From Clostridium psychrophilum (GTDB lineage: Bacteria; Bacillota; Clostridia; Clostridiales; Clostridiaceae): DNA of 64,000 nucleotides. Where the stretch lies: contig NZ_JAHLEC010000004.1 in NCBI RefSeq assembly GCF_018861705.1, positions 1-64,000 of the forward strand. Direction: 5' to 3'. Below, in pieces: positions 53,547 through 62,484 of the stretch. The notes under the pieces were generated by a model, which searched no databases, was not told the origin of the DNA, and was given only the letters and a program-made list of their open reading frames with translations. The position numbers were made by a program, and so were the translations under genes. Every line of letters starts with the position of its first letter. Positions within the stretch are counted from its first letter, which is position 1.

Positions 53547-54044
53547 CTAAGGATTATTCAAGTACTGTATAAATATTGAAACATTAAAAAATAACTTGTG
53601 TTTATTAATGAGAGTGGATGTAACATCTTCAATCATATATTTAAATCTAAATATACCTTCTTTTTTTGTACTACCTGGTACTATTATGAAAACTGAAAAT
53701 GGAACAATTTCATCAACATGAAATAAATGGTCACATATATAGGGGATAAAAAAATACAATGTAAATATTACATTCCCCAAAATAAGAAGTTTTTTGCTAG
53801 ATAGATGTTGACCCTCAAGGGAGGTTCCTTTTATTGTATCTATTACCTTGCAATTATTTATGTCAATGCAAGCATTGGAATTACTGATAATTATTGGTTT
53901 ACCAAAATTTGTAGGCGTATAAATACTTCGTTTTACATTGAAGTCTGTAAAAAATTTTATTTCTTCATTGTCATTTTCTTCTTTATAATCCAATTGTTTT
54001 ATAACCTCAAAATGAATATTATCTTTGCTTATCATCTTAATCAA
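53547..54044 (-). CDS. small SPOCS (DUF3794) domain protein
   Basis: A 165-residue protein with one SPOCS domain at about residues 60-125: KVIDTIKGTSLEGQHLSSKKLLILGNVIF and VPFSVFIIVPGS. The first 55 residues are charged (EENDNEE) without a known domain. There are no LysM or membrane segments. The start is TTG 54044, five bases after AGAGG; an ATG nine bases further on is the alternative. It is first in a leftward set with the DUF11-SPOCS protein and probably the 2441-residue protein. A spore coat or exosporium-base role is likely by family. Confidence 0.78.
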   Translation of the reverse strand: MIKMISKDNIHFEVIKQLDYKEENDNEEIKFFTDFNVKRSIYTPTNFGKPIIISNSNACIDINNCKVIDTIKGTSLEGQHLSSKKLLILGNVIFTLYFFIPYICDHLFHVDEIVPFSVFIIVPGSTKKEGIFRFKYMIEDVTSTLINKHKLFFNVSIFIQYLNNP

Positions 54045-54128
54045 ACATCCTCTTTTAAGTAATTTAAAAATGATATTTTATATTATTTTATTCAATAAGA
54101 ATATATTTGTTCGTAAATGTAATTTAAT

Positions 54129-54168
54129 AAAATGGCTAACACCAAAGTATATTGATGTTAGCCATTTT
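54129..54168 (-). terminator. terminator of the 2692-residue DUF11 gene
   Basis: AAAATGGCTAACA (54129-54141) pairs perfectly with TGTTAGCCATTTT (54156-54168). Leftward it is followed by TTATTAAATT. It lies ten bases past the stop codon. Confidence 0.85.
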
Positions 54169-54177
54169 GATTTTATA

Positions 54178-57100
54178 TTAAATTATTACTTGTACTTTAT
54201 AAACCACCGTTACTATTTCACCCGGTTTAATTGTATTAAGAGGAAATCCTGCTGCTGGATTGTAGGTTGGCTGAGGTGTTCCATTTACAGTTACTGAGCC
54301 AATTACAAATACAACATTTGCAGGTGTTGGGTCTAAGAAAATTACATTAGTAGCATCTACATTACCTATATTTGTGATTACAATAGTGTAAGTGAGGTTT
54401 TCACCAATAGTTGCAAATGCCTTATCAACTGCTTTGGTTACACTTAATTTACCAAGAGCAATATTCGTTGTGGTAATGTTCGAAAATGTGGTTTTGCTAA
54501 AAGGAGGTTCTTTAGGATCTACAAGATACTTAAAAGTTAAAGTAGCCTCATTAGTCACTTTACTGCTTACCGGAACAGAAGTCACAGTTGCAGTAAATAT
54601 AACATTTACCACCCTACCTACACCAATATCTCCAAGGCTAAAGCCCACCGTTGGGTTAAAATTAATTTGAGGTACTCCATTTACCAATACTGAGCCAAGA
54701 TTAAAGGTTGCACCTACAGAAGGTGTATCATAAAACATAACATTACTAGCAATAACATTACCTGTATTAATTGTATTAATTGTAAACGTTAATATATCTC
54801 CTAATGTAGCAATAGATTTATCTACAAGTTTAGTAGCTGTAAGCTGACCTAATACAACATTAGTAGTTACTGTATTTGAAAAATTAGTTTTTATTATAAT
54901 AGAACCATTCGGATCAATTTTGTAACTAAACTGTACTTGTGAAGTATTTGAAACTATTGGTGGCAATGGTAACGAATCTATTCTTACATCAAATTCAACT
55001 ATAACTACCTGAGCTGGTCCTAAATTATTTAGAGGAATTCCCACTGTAGGATCAAGTAGAGGATTCACTACACCATTAATCCTTACAGTACCTCCAACAA
55101 ATGATACTTCCTGCTGTAGGTTATCAGTAAATATTACATTAGATGCAGTAACGTTTCCAGTATTAGTTATTGTATTCGTATAAGTCAAAGTGTCTAATAC
55201 ATTCGCATATAATTTATTTACAGATTTAACTATAGATATATTACCTACATTTACTGAAGTGGAAGTAGTATTTGAAGTAGCACTTATTTGATAATTAGGT
55301 CCTGCTGGGTCAATTTTATAAACGCCATTAGCTGTAGCATAGTTTGTAACCACAGGCGGTACTGGTAATGATGTTACTGTGGCTGTAAATTTAATTGTTG
55401 AGGTATTTCCTGAAATTAAGTCTGGAAGATTAAATCCAACTATTGGATCAAAAGTTGGTCTAGGAATGTCATCAACAATTACTGTACCAGTGTTAAATGT
55501 TGCTCCATTTGATAATATATCAATAAAAAATAGTTGATTTACAGCTGTATTACCAGTACTTGTAACAACGACTGTATAGTTTAAGGTATTTCCTATTGTT
55601 GCATAGGTTAAGTCAACTGTTTTTGCTAATTTTAAACTAGCAAATCTTATATAGGTTAAAACTGTATTTGATCGTGTTGATTTAGTATAATCTTGACCAT
55701 TTGGATCAATCTTGTAGTTGAAGGTTGTAATAGCATAATTTAGTACCGTAATCTGCGTAGGCACCGTTGTTACCGTTACCTTAAATGATACTATTAGACT
55801 TCCCAAAGTAGGGATTGTTCCTAGATTGAAACCTACATTAGGGTCATAGTCCACATAACTTTGACCATTTATAGTTACTGAACCTGTGTTAAATGTTACA
55901 TCTGATTGTAGATTATCTAAAAATACTGCATTAAGCGCATCAACATTTCCGGTATTAGCTACAACCACAGTATAGGTTAATATATCATTTAATGTGGCAT
56001 AGGTTTTATCTACTGATTTAGTAAGTGTCAATTGTCCCAAATTTATCTGGGTAGTTGCAACATTACTATTAGTTTGATTAATAATGTCAGGTCCTGCTGG
56101 ATTAATTCTGTAAGTGAAAGTTATATTTGCTATATTTGAAATTAATGATGGCACTGGGACAGATGTTACAATAGCTTTAAATCCAACTATAGCAGAGTCA
56201 CCGGCACTTATTGTACCTAAAGTAAAAGAATTAAATGGATCTAAGCCTGGCTGAATAACACCGTTTATTGTAACAGAATCTGTTACAAAGGTTGCTCCCG
56301 TAGGAATAACATCTCTGAAGTTTACTGATGCCGCAGTAACATTTCCTGAATTTACTACATTAACAGTATAATCTAAAGTATCACCAGGCGTTGCATAGGC
56401 TAAACTTACTGCTTTAGTAACTGTGAGCTTACCTAAATTTATTTGGGTTGCAACAGTGTTACTTTGGTCTGATACATTTATTAATGGGTCGCTAGGATCA
56501 ATATAGTAACTATAATTTGCATTTGCAGTGTTATAAATAATTGAATTTAACGGAACAGATTTTACTGTTACAGTAAATGAAACAGTAGTTATTATAGCTT
56601 CTGCTATATCTGCAAGGCTAAATCCCGTGTTAGGATTTAACGTTGGACTACTTACACCATTTATAACCACAGATCCGCTATTAAATAATGCATTTGCCTG
56701 TATAATATCTTGGAAGAAAATATTTGAAGTTGTTACACTACCTACATTCTGAAGTGTAATAGTATAAGCCAATATATTTTCAAGGGTAGCATAATCTTTA
56801 TCAACAGATTTAGTAATAACAAGCTTTCCTAAATTAATGAAGGTAGTTACACTGTTAGAGTTAGTAGTTATCGTTACTGTTGGATCTGTAGGGGTAAGCT
56901 GATAACTAAAAGTTACTGCAGCAGTGTTAATGATAGTTCCACTTATTGGTAATGAATCTACTTTAATCGCAAAACTAACTAGGTTTATTGCATTTGGAAT
57001 TAAATCAGGTAATGGAAAACCTACATTTGGATTGTAAGTGTTTTGTATTACACCATTTACTATAACCGATCCAGTAATAAATGAAGTACTACCTGGAACT

Positions 57101-60100
57101 AAATCTTTGAACGACATATTTGTTGCATTAACAGAACCTGTATTTTTTATACTAACTGTATATTCTATAGTGTCATTAACAGTTGAATATACTTTATTTG
57201 CAGATTTTGTTACAGTAATTTCACCAGTAGCAATATAGGTTAAAACAGTATTGGTAGTTATTGTTACTGGAATTAATGGTTGTTGTGGATCTATTCTATA
57301 TTGATAGTCTATAGTTGCAAAATTGGGTACAACATTATTTGTTGGCCTTGTTAAAACAGTAGCGTTAAAAGAAACTGTAGTAGTTCCAAGTGCCACTAAA
57401 TCAGGTAATGAAAATCCTAGGTTCGGATTAGCAAGTGGGCTAGGAGTTCCATTAATAATTACTGAACCTGTATTAAATAAAATATTACTATTTAGTAAAT
57501 CTGTAAAAAACACACTTAGAGCAGGCGTATTGCCTTCGTTTCTAAGAATAAAAGAGTAATTTAATATATCTCCAATTTTGGCTGTACCTTTATCTACTGC
57601 CTTAGTAGCAGAAACAATAGTATCATTAACATTAACTGTGGTTTGATTAGAAGTTATTGTTTTTGTTGTTGGGGTACCTAAAGGATCAACGTAGTATGAG
57701 AAGGTTGCAGAACCTGTATTTAAAAGGGTTCCACTAGTTGGTATTGAGTTTACCGTAACTGTGAATTCTATAGTTGTAAATTGACCAATTCCTATATCAC
57801 TTAATAAAAAACCAGAATTCGGGTTAAATAATGGCTGATTAACTCCATTTACAAACACAGTACCTGTATTAAATGAGGATTCGGCTTGAATAACATCTAT
57901 GAAAGACATATTTTGTAACACTGTGTTTCCTGTATTGGTTATTACAAAATTGTACTTTACAACATCTGTTATTCTTGCAAATGTTCTGTTAGCAGCTTTA
58001 GTTATAGTTAAATTTCCTAAATTTATAAAGGTGGTTACAGTATTACTTGTTACATTACCAATAATTATGACTCCTGATGGGTCTATATTATACTCGTAAT
58101 TTAGGAGTGAATTATTTGTTACAAAACCAGCAAGTGGAACACTACTAACTGTTACCTTAAATTCTACAGAAACTGATTGATTTGGAATTATAGTTTCAAG
58201 TGTAAACCCTGTATTTGGATTTAAATTTGCTTGAGCTTGACCATTAATCTTTACAGACCCTAATATGAAAGTAGTATTTAATCTAGTCAAATCTGTAAAA
58301 AGTGTATTTATCAAATTAATATTACCATTATTCTTTATAACCGAAGTATAGGTTAAGGTATCAGCAACCGTTGCATATATTTTATCTACAGTTTTGGTAT
58401 TTGTAACAGTAACATTATTTATTGTGGTTGTTACAGTATTACTTGTTATATTTCCTATAAATTCTGTTCCGCTTGGGTTAATCTTATAACTGTAGGATAG
58501 TGTACCACTATTAATTATAGTGTTAGGAGTTGGAAGACTAACTACAGTAACCTTAAAGGTTATTACTCTTTCTCCACTAGGTGGTATACTGTCTACGCTA
58601 AAACCAGTATTCGGATCAAGGCCAGGTTTTGAAACATTATCAATCACTACAGAGTTTATATTAAAGGTAGCAGCACTTGGAATTATATCTTTAAATATAA
58701 CATTATTTAAATCCACAGTACCTGTATTAGTAGCTTGAAAAGTGTAGGTTAATACCTCACCAATCGTTGCATATAATTTATCTACTGCTTTTGTGAAAGT
58801 TACTGTAGCAACATTTACTACTGTAGTAACATTATTACTAGTTATTGTTTTGCTTATTGGTGGTGCTAGAGGGTTAAATAAATAATCAAATATTACGGAG
58901 CCGTTATTTATTAGAGTATTAGGTGATGGTACAAAATTTACTAGTGTATTAAAACTTAAAGAAACTACCTGCCCTGCTGTAAGTGAGCCTAAAGTAAATC
59001 CAAGCTCTGGATTATAGGTTGGTTTTGGCAAACCATTTATTATAACCGTACCTGGTATAAAACTAGACCCTATAGGGATAACATCAAAAAAGTTTGTATT
59101 TGTAGCTGTTACATTACCAATATTTGATACATTAAAAGAATAAGTTAAAGTATCACCAATGGTAGCAGAATTTCTATTCACAGATTTTGTAACTCTTAAA
59201 TTTCCGTTGACAATATTGGTTCTAACTTCATTTGATTTTGCACTATCTGTTATAACTTCGCCACTCGGACTTAGCTGATAGGTATAAACCGTATCTGCTG
59301 TATTTGCTATAAACCCTGAAGGTGGTACTTCATTTACGCTTACCCCAAATGATATTCTAGCAGTATCTCCCGGATTTAAATCACCAATAATAAAACCGGT
59401 TCTAACGTCATAACCTGGATAATTAATTCCATTTATGAAAACTGTTTGTGGATAGAACGTTAAAAAGGAAGACAAATCATCTCCAAATTTAACATTTCTT
59501 AACGTTACAGTACCTGTATTTACAATAAACGTAGAGTAAGACATGAAATCCCCAACTACTGCATAATCTTTATCTACAGTCTTGGTAAAAGTATAGCTCG
59601 CAACATTAATTATAGTTTGTACTGTATTACCTGTAGTCGTTGTAGTAATACTAACACCATTTGGGTCTGGCTTAAAGGAATAAACAAGCTCAGCAAAGTT
59701 AAGAACAACATTAGGAATTGGAACACTATTAACTAGAGCTTTATAAGTTACTACAACTGTGTTTCCAAAGCATATTGTTCCCACGCTAAATCCGACATTT
59801 GGGTTAAAACCAGGTTGTATAACTCCATTTATAGCAACACTATTTGGGATAAAAGAGGTTCCATTTTGTATTCTAGATAAAAATATAGTATTAAAAGCAT
59901 CTATATTTCCTGAATTAGTTATCGCCACTGAGTAATATAAAATGTCCCCTATTGTAGCATAAGGTTTATCTACTGTTTCAATAAGATCTACTTTTACAAA
60001 GTTTGCTATTGTAGTTACTGTATTAGAATTTATTTCTGCATCAATCTCCGGTGAGCCTGGTTGAACTTGATATCTAAATGGCACATTAGCAGTATTTTCT

Positions 60101-62256
60101 ATAACTTTATTGGGATTTATAGCATTTACTAACATTTGATACTGAATATCAGTTGATTGCTGTGAGGGAATTGAATTTATAACAAAACCAGTAAAAGGAT
60201 TTAAAGTAGGTTTTGGTACACCATCTATTGTAACTGTTCCATTTACAAATGTTTGACCATAAACAGGTGGTTCAATTACATTTACATTTGTAGCCGTTAT
60301 ATTACCTATATTTGTTAAATTTAAGTTATAGGTAACAATTTCGCCTACCTCAGGATAATCATTACTGGTACATCTTGTAGCAACAATATCTGTAAATTGT
60401 ATTTTAATTGGTAATATATTACTAAATATAGTTCTTGTTATAGGGAATGGGAATGCAGGATTAATAGTAGTAAATGTAACTCTAGTTGAATTATCAACTA
60501 TTGTTGATGGCGGTAATGATAAAATATCTACAGAAAATATTATTCTTATAGAACCACTAACAGGTATATCAGAAAGTGAAAATCCGCTGTTAGGATCTAA
60601 GGTTGGTTCTGATATTCCATCTATAGATACAGTCCCTGTAACAAAAGAGCTATACTTACTTATAATATCTTGAAATAAAACACTTGTTACTGGGACCGTA
60701 CCAGTATTTTTTACATCAATAGTATAATTTATCCTATCTCCAACTAAAGCAGTTTGAGTAGAAGAGGTTTTTACTACGGATATTGTTGCTGAAATTACAT
60801 CTATAGTTATAACTTTTGTTGTCCCATAATTTGTTGTTGTAGGTGATCCTGAGCCAGATATAAATGAATAATTATAATCTACATATCCGTTTACGGTTTT
60901 ACTCACAGGAAGAGAATTTACTCTTACTGAAAAAAGAACATTTGCAACTCCAGTTGGATCAATGGTGCCAATGTTAACACCTCTTGTTATATCCGCTCCT
61001 GGACTTACTACCCCATTTACCGTAAAAGAATTTGGAATATAAGAACAAGAAGAATCTAATATAGTAGATAAAATAAAGTTATTGGCAGCACTTTTACCAA
61101 GGTTGCTTATTTTTACTGAATATATTAATTGCTCTCCAACTTGGACTTTACTTGTGCTCTTTCCGTCTGGGTCATAAATATTAAAATCTACTATTATATC
61201 TGGAGCTATTGCATTTACAGAAGTAGCAGTCTCAACAATCATAACGCCATCAATAGTTCCACTTTCAGTTAATTGCACAGCTAACTGATTCTGATTTGTA
61301 ACCAAAGAATTACTAAAGTTTATATTTGTTAAATCCCACTTATTTCTTCCCCCTGTAACTTGAGTAGGAACAAAACCATCATGATTCTTATTACCATTTG
61401 TACCACTAATATTAATAAGGCCCACGTTAGTGTCTATTGGGTTACAGATATTAATTTGTCCAGGGAAAAAGCTATTATATGGATTATTTGGAGAAGTTCC
61501 TGGATTTGGATTTGGTTCACCTACAGGATTTCCCTCTACAGTTAAATTTGCAAAGGATGGACCAGTTTTTAAAGTTTCTACTCCATTAAGAGGCTGTCCA
61601 TTTGCACAAGCAAAAATTATATTACCCTTCAGATCAGTTTCATCACTAGAGGTAGCAAATCCTGTGATTGTTGTTTGAAATGGAGTAGTGTTAGTAGCAG
61701 GCCCTATTCCAGATAAAAAGATTATTTTTTTTGGAACAAAAACATCATTTCTATAAACAACAGTTAATGTCCACCCGGCTCTAGTAGAGGACAGACCTGA
61801 TAGTGGCAAACTAGTTGGAATAGCTGATACAATATAGGTTCCACCTAAAGATGCCTTAATTATATTTGTTACATTTGTACTTCTAAATCTATCAATATTA
61901 CCAGATGCATCTGTATAATTCTCTGTATTTTGTGGAGAAATCTGATTTATACCTAGAGGCGTAGTAAATGTTATAGGGTTATCTTGTATACTTCTAACAT
62001 CTAATGACCCTGGAACATCAGATCTAACCGTAGAATACCATATTAATTCTGCATAAAGTATTGTGCTATCTCCCAAAATGCTTATAGTCCCATTACTACC
62101 AGCTGCTGCCCAATTTCTTGTAGTAGTGCCAGCGACTGTTATCATATCAGATGTGTTATCATCTATAGTTGTTGAATCACCACAAATCACTAAACTATTG
62201 CCAGTAGCATTTATAATTGCCTTATCAATGGCTGAAAAACGATTAATTAGTGTCAA
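54178..62256 (-). CDS. giant DUF11-repeat surface protein (2692 residues)
   Basis: Residues 1-330 are an N-terminal domain with INATGNSLVICGDS, LYAELIWYSTV and GWTLTVVYRN, a beta-rich adhesin-like head. From about 360 on there are 17 to 18 DUF11 units of about 131 residues, each with the pattern xVTKxVDKxYATIGDxLTYTxxxxNTGNVxAxNVxFxD, then GSVxINGxxQPxxxPNxGFxL. The last unit is cut at KVQVII. An ATG lies at 62283, but it precedes the AGGAGG itself; TTG 62256, nine bases after AGGAGG, is the better start. There is no signal peptide and no anchor motif. Its repeat class differs from that of the 2441-residue protein and equals that in the DUF11-SPOCS protein. Confidence 0.87.
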   Translation of the reverse strand: MTLINRFSAIDKAIINATGNSLVICGDSTTIDDNTSDMITVAGTTTRNWAAAGSNGTISILGDSTILYAELIWYSTVRSDVPGSLDVRSIQDNPITFTTPLGINQISPQNTENYTDASGNIDRFRSTNVTNIIKASLGGTYIVSAIPTSLPLSGLSSTRAGWTLTVVYRNDVFVPKKIIFLSGIGPATNTTPFQTTITGFATSSDETDLKGNIIFACANGQPLNGVETLKTGPSFANLTVEGNPVGEPNPNPGTSPNNPYNSFFPGQINICNPIDTNVGLINISGTNGNKNHDGFVPTQVTGGRNKWDLTNINFSNSLVTNQNQLAVQLTESGTIDGVMIVETATSVNAIAPDIIVDFNIYDPDGKSTSKVQVGEQLIYSVKISNLGKSAANNFILSTILDSSCSYIPNSFTVNGVVSPGADITRGVNIGTIDPTGVANVLFSVRVNSLPVSKTVNGYVDYNYSFISGSGSPTTTNYGTTKVITIDVISATISVVKTSSTQTALVGDRINYTIDVKNTGTVPVTSVLFQDIISKYSSFVTGTVSIDGISEPTLDPNSGFSLSDIPVSGSIRIIFSVDILSLPPSTIVDNSTRVTFTTINPAFPFPITRTIFSNILPIKIQFTDIVATRCTSNDYPEVGEIVTYNLNLTNIGNITATNVNVIEPPVYGQTFVNGTVTIDGVPKPTLNPFTGFVINSIPSQQSTDIQYQMLVNAINPNKVIENTANVPFRYQVQPGSPEIDAEINSNTVTTIANFVKVDLIETVDKPYATIGDILYYSVAITNSGNIDAFNTIFLSRIQNGTSFIPNSVAINGVIQPGFNPNVGFSVGTICFGNTVVVTYKALVNSVPIPNVVLNFAELVYSFKPDPNGVSITTTTTGNTVQTIINVASYTFTKTVDKDYAVVGDFMSYSTFIVNTGTVTLRNVKFGDDLSSFLTFYPQTVFINGINYPGYDVRTGFIIGDLNPGDTARISFGVSVNEVPPSGFIANTADTVYTYQLSPSGEVITDSAKSNEVRTNIVNGNLRVTKSVNRNSATIGDTLTYSFNVSNIGNVTATNTNFFDVIPIGSSFIPGTVIINGLPKPTYNPELGFTLGSLTAGQVVSLSFNTLVNFVPSPNTLINNGSVIFDYLFNPLAPPISKTITSNNVTTVVNVATVTFTKAVDKLYATIGEVLTYTFQATNTGTVDLNNVIFKDIIPSAATFNINSVVIDNVSKPGLDPNTGFSVDSIPPSGERVITFKVTVVSLPTPNTIINSGTLSYSYKINPSGTEFIGNITSNTVTTTINNVTVTNTKTVDKIYATVADTLTYTSVIKNNGNINLINTLFTDLTRLNTTFILGSVKINGQAQANLNPNTGFTLETIIPNQSVSVEFKVTVSSVPLAGFVTNNSLLNYEYNIDPSGVIIIGNVTSNTVTTFINLGNLTITKAANRTFARITDVVKYNFVITNTGNTVLQNMSFIDVIQAESSFNTGTVFVNGVNQPLFNPNSGFLLSDIGIGQFTTIEFTVTVNSIPTSGTLLNTGSATFSYYVDPLGTPTTKTITSNQTTVNVNDTIVSATKAVDKGTAKIGDILNYSFILRNEGNTPALSVFFTDLLNSNILFNTGSVIINGTPSPLANPNLGFSLPDLVALGTTTVSFNATVLTRPTNNVVPNFATIDYQYRIDPQQPLIPVTITTNTVLTYIATGEITVTKSANKVYSTVNDTIEYTVSIKNTGSVNATNMSFKDLVPGSTSFITGSVIVNGVIQNTYNPNVGFPLPDLIPNAINLVSFAIKVDSLPISGTIINTAAVTFSYQLTPTDPTVTITTNSNSVTTFINLGKLVITKSVDKDYATLENILAYTITLQNVGSVTTSNIFFQDIIQANALFNSGSVVINGVSSPTLNPNTGFSLADIAEAIITTVSFTVTVKSVPLNSIIYNTANANYSYYIDPSDPLINVSDQSNTVATQINLGKLTVTKAVSLAYATPGDTLDYTVNVVNSGNVTAASVNFRDVIPTGATFVTDSVTINGVIQPGLDPFNSFTLGTISAGDSAIVGFKAIVTSVPVPSLISNIANITFTYRINPAGPDIINQTNSNVATTQINLGQLTLTKSVDKTYATLNDILTYTVVVANTGNVDALNAVFLDNLQSDVTFNTGSVTINGQSYVDYDPNVGFNLGTIPTLGSLIVSFKVTVTTVPTQITVLNYAITTFNYKIDPNGQDYTKSTRSNTVLTYIRFASLKLAKTVDLTYATIGNTLNYTVVVTSTGNTAVNQLFFIDILSNGATFNTGTVIVDDIPRPTFDPIVGFNLPDLISGNTSTIKFTATVTSLPVPPVVTNYATANGVYKIDPAGPNYQISATSNTTSTSVNVGNISIVKSVNKLYANVLDTLTYTNTITNTGNVTASNVIFTDNLQQEVSFVGGTVRINGVVNPLLDPTVGIPLNNLGPAQVVIVEFDVRIDSLPLPPIVSNTSQVQFSYKIDPNGSIIIKTNFSNTVTTNVVLGQLTATKLVDKSIATLGDILTFTINTINTGNVIASNVMFYDTPSVGATFNLGSVLVNGVPQINFNPTVGFSLGDIGVGRVVNVIFTATVTSVPVSSKVTNEATLTFKYLVDPKEPPFSKTTFSNITTTNIALGKLSVTKAVDKAFATIGENLTYTIVITNIGNVDATNVIFLDPTPANVVFVIGSVTVNGTPQPTYNPAAGFPLNTIKPGEIVTVVYKVQVII

Positions 62257-62379
62257 TTTTATTGACCTCCTTGATATTATCATCGTAATTTATACGTGAT
62301 GATATCATAATATTGAATAATTATAAATTATTCAATATTATGTTATGAAATCTATGATATATAGTTACAATTTAAGTTT

Positions 62380-62435
62380 AATCATCTGCTGGGTCGCTAA
62401 AATGTCGTTAAAGATGAACCGTAATTAAGAACGAG
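62380..62435 (-). promoter_or_regulatory. second copy of the 19-base leader element
   Basis: AGCGACCCAGCAGATGATT (minus strand of 62380-62398) matches the pdaA leader element at 18 of 19 bases. Next to it, TCATCT (minus strand, near 62412-62417) can pair with AGATGA. It lies in the 228-base divergent spacer, about 125 bases ahead of the leftward 2692-residue gene; read rightward it is about 90 bases ahead of the gene at 62485. The spacer also holds an AT-rich inverted repeat at about 62300-62342 (AATATTGAATAAT / ATTATTCAATATT). Confidence 0.4.
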
Positions 62436-62484
62436 AATATATTAATTGTAATCAAAGCTTATTCGAAAATTAAGGAGAGATATT

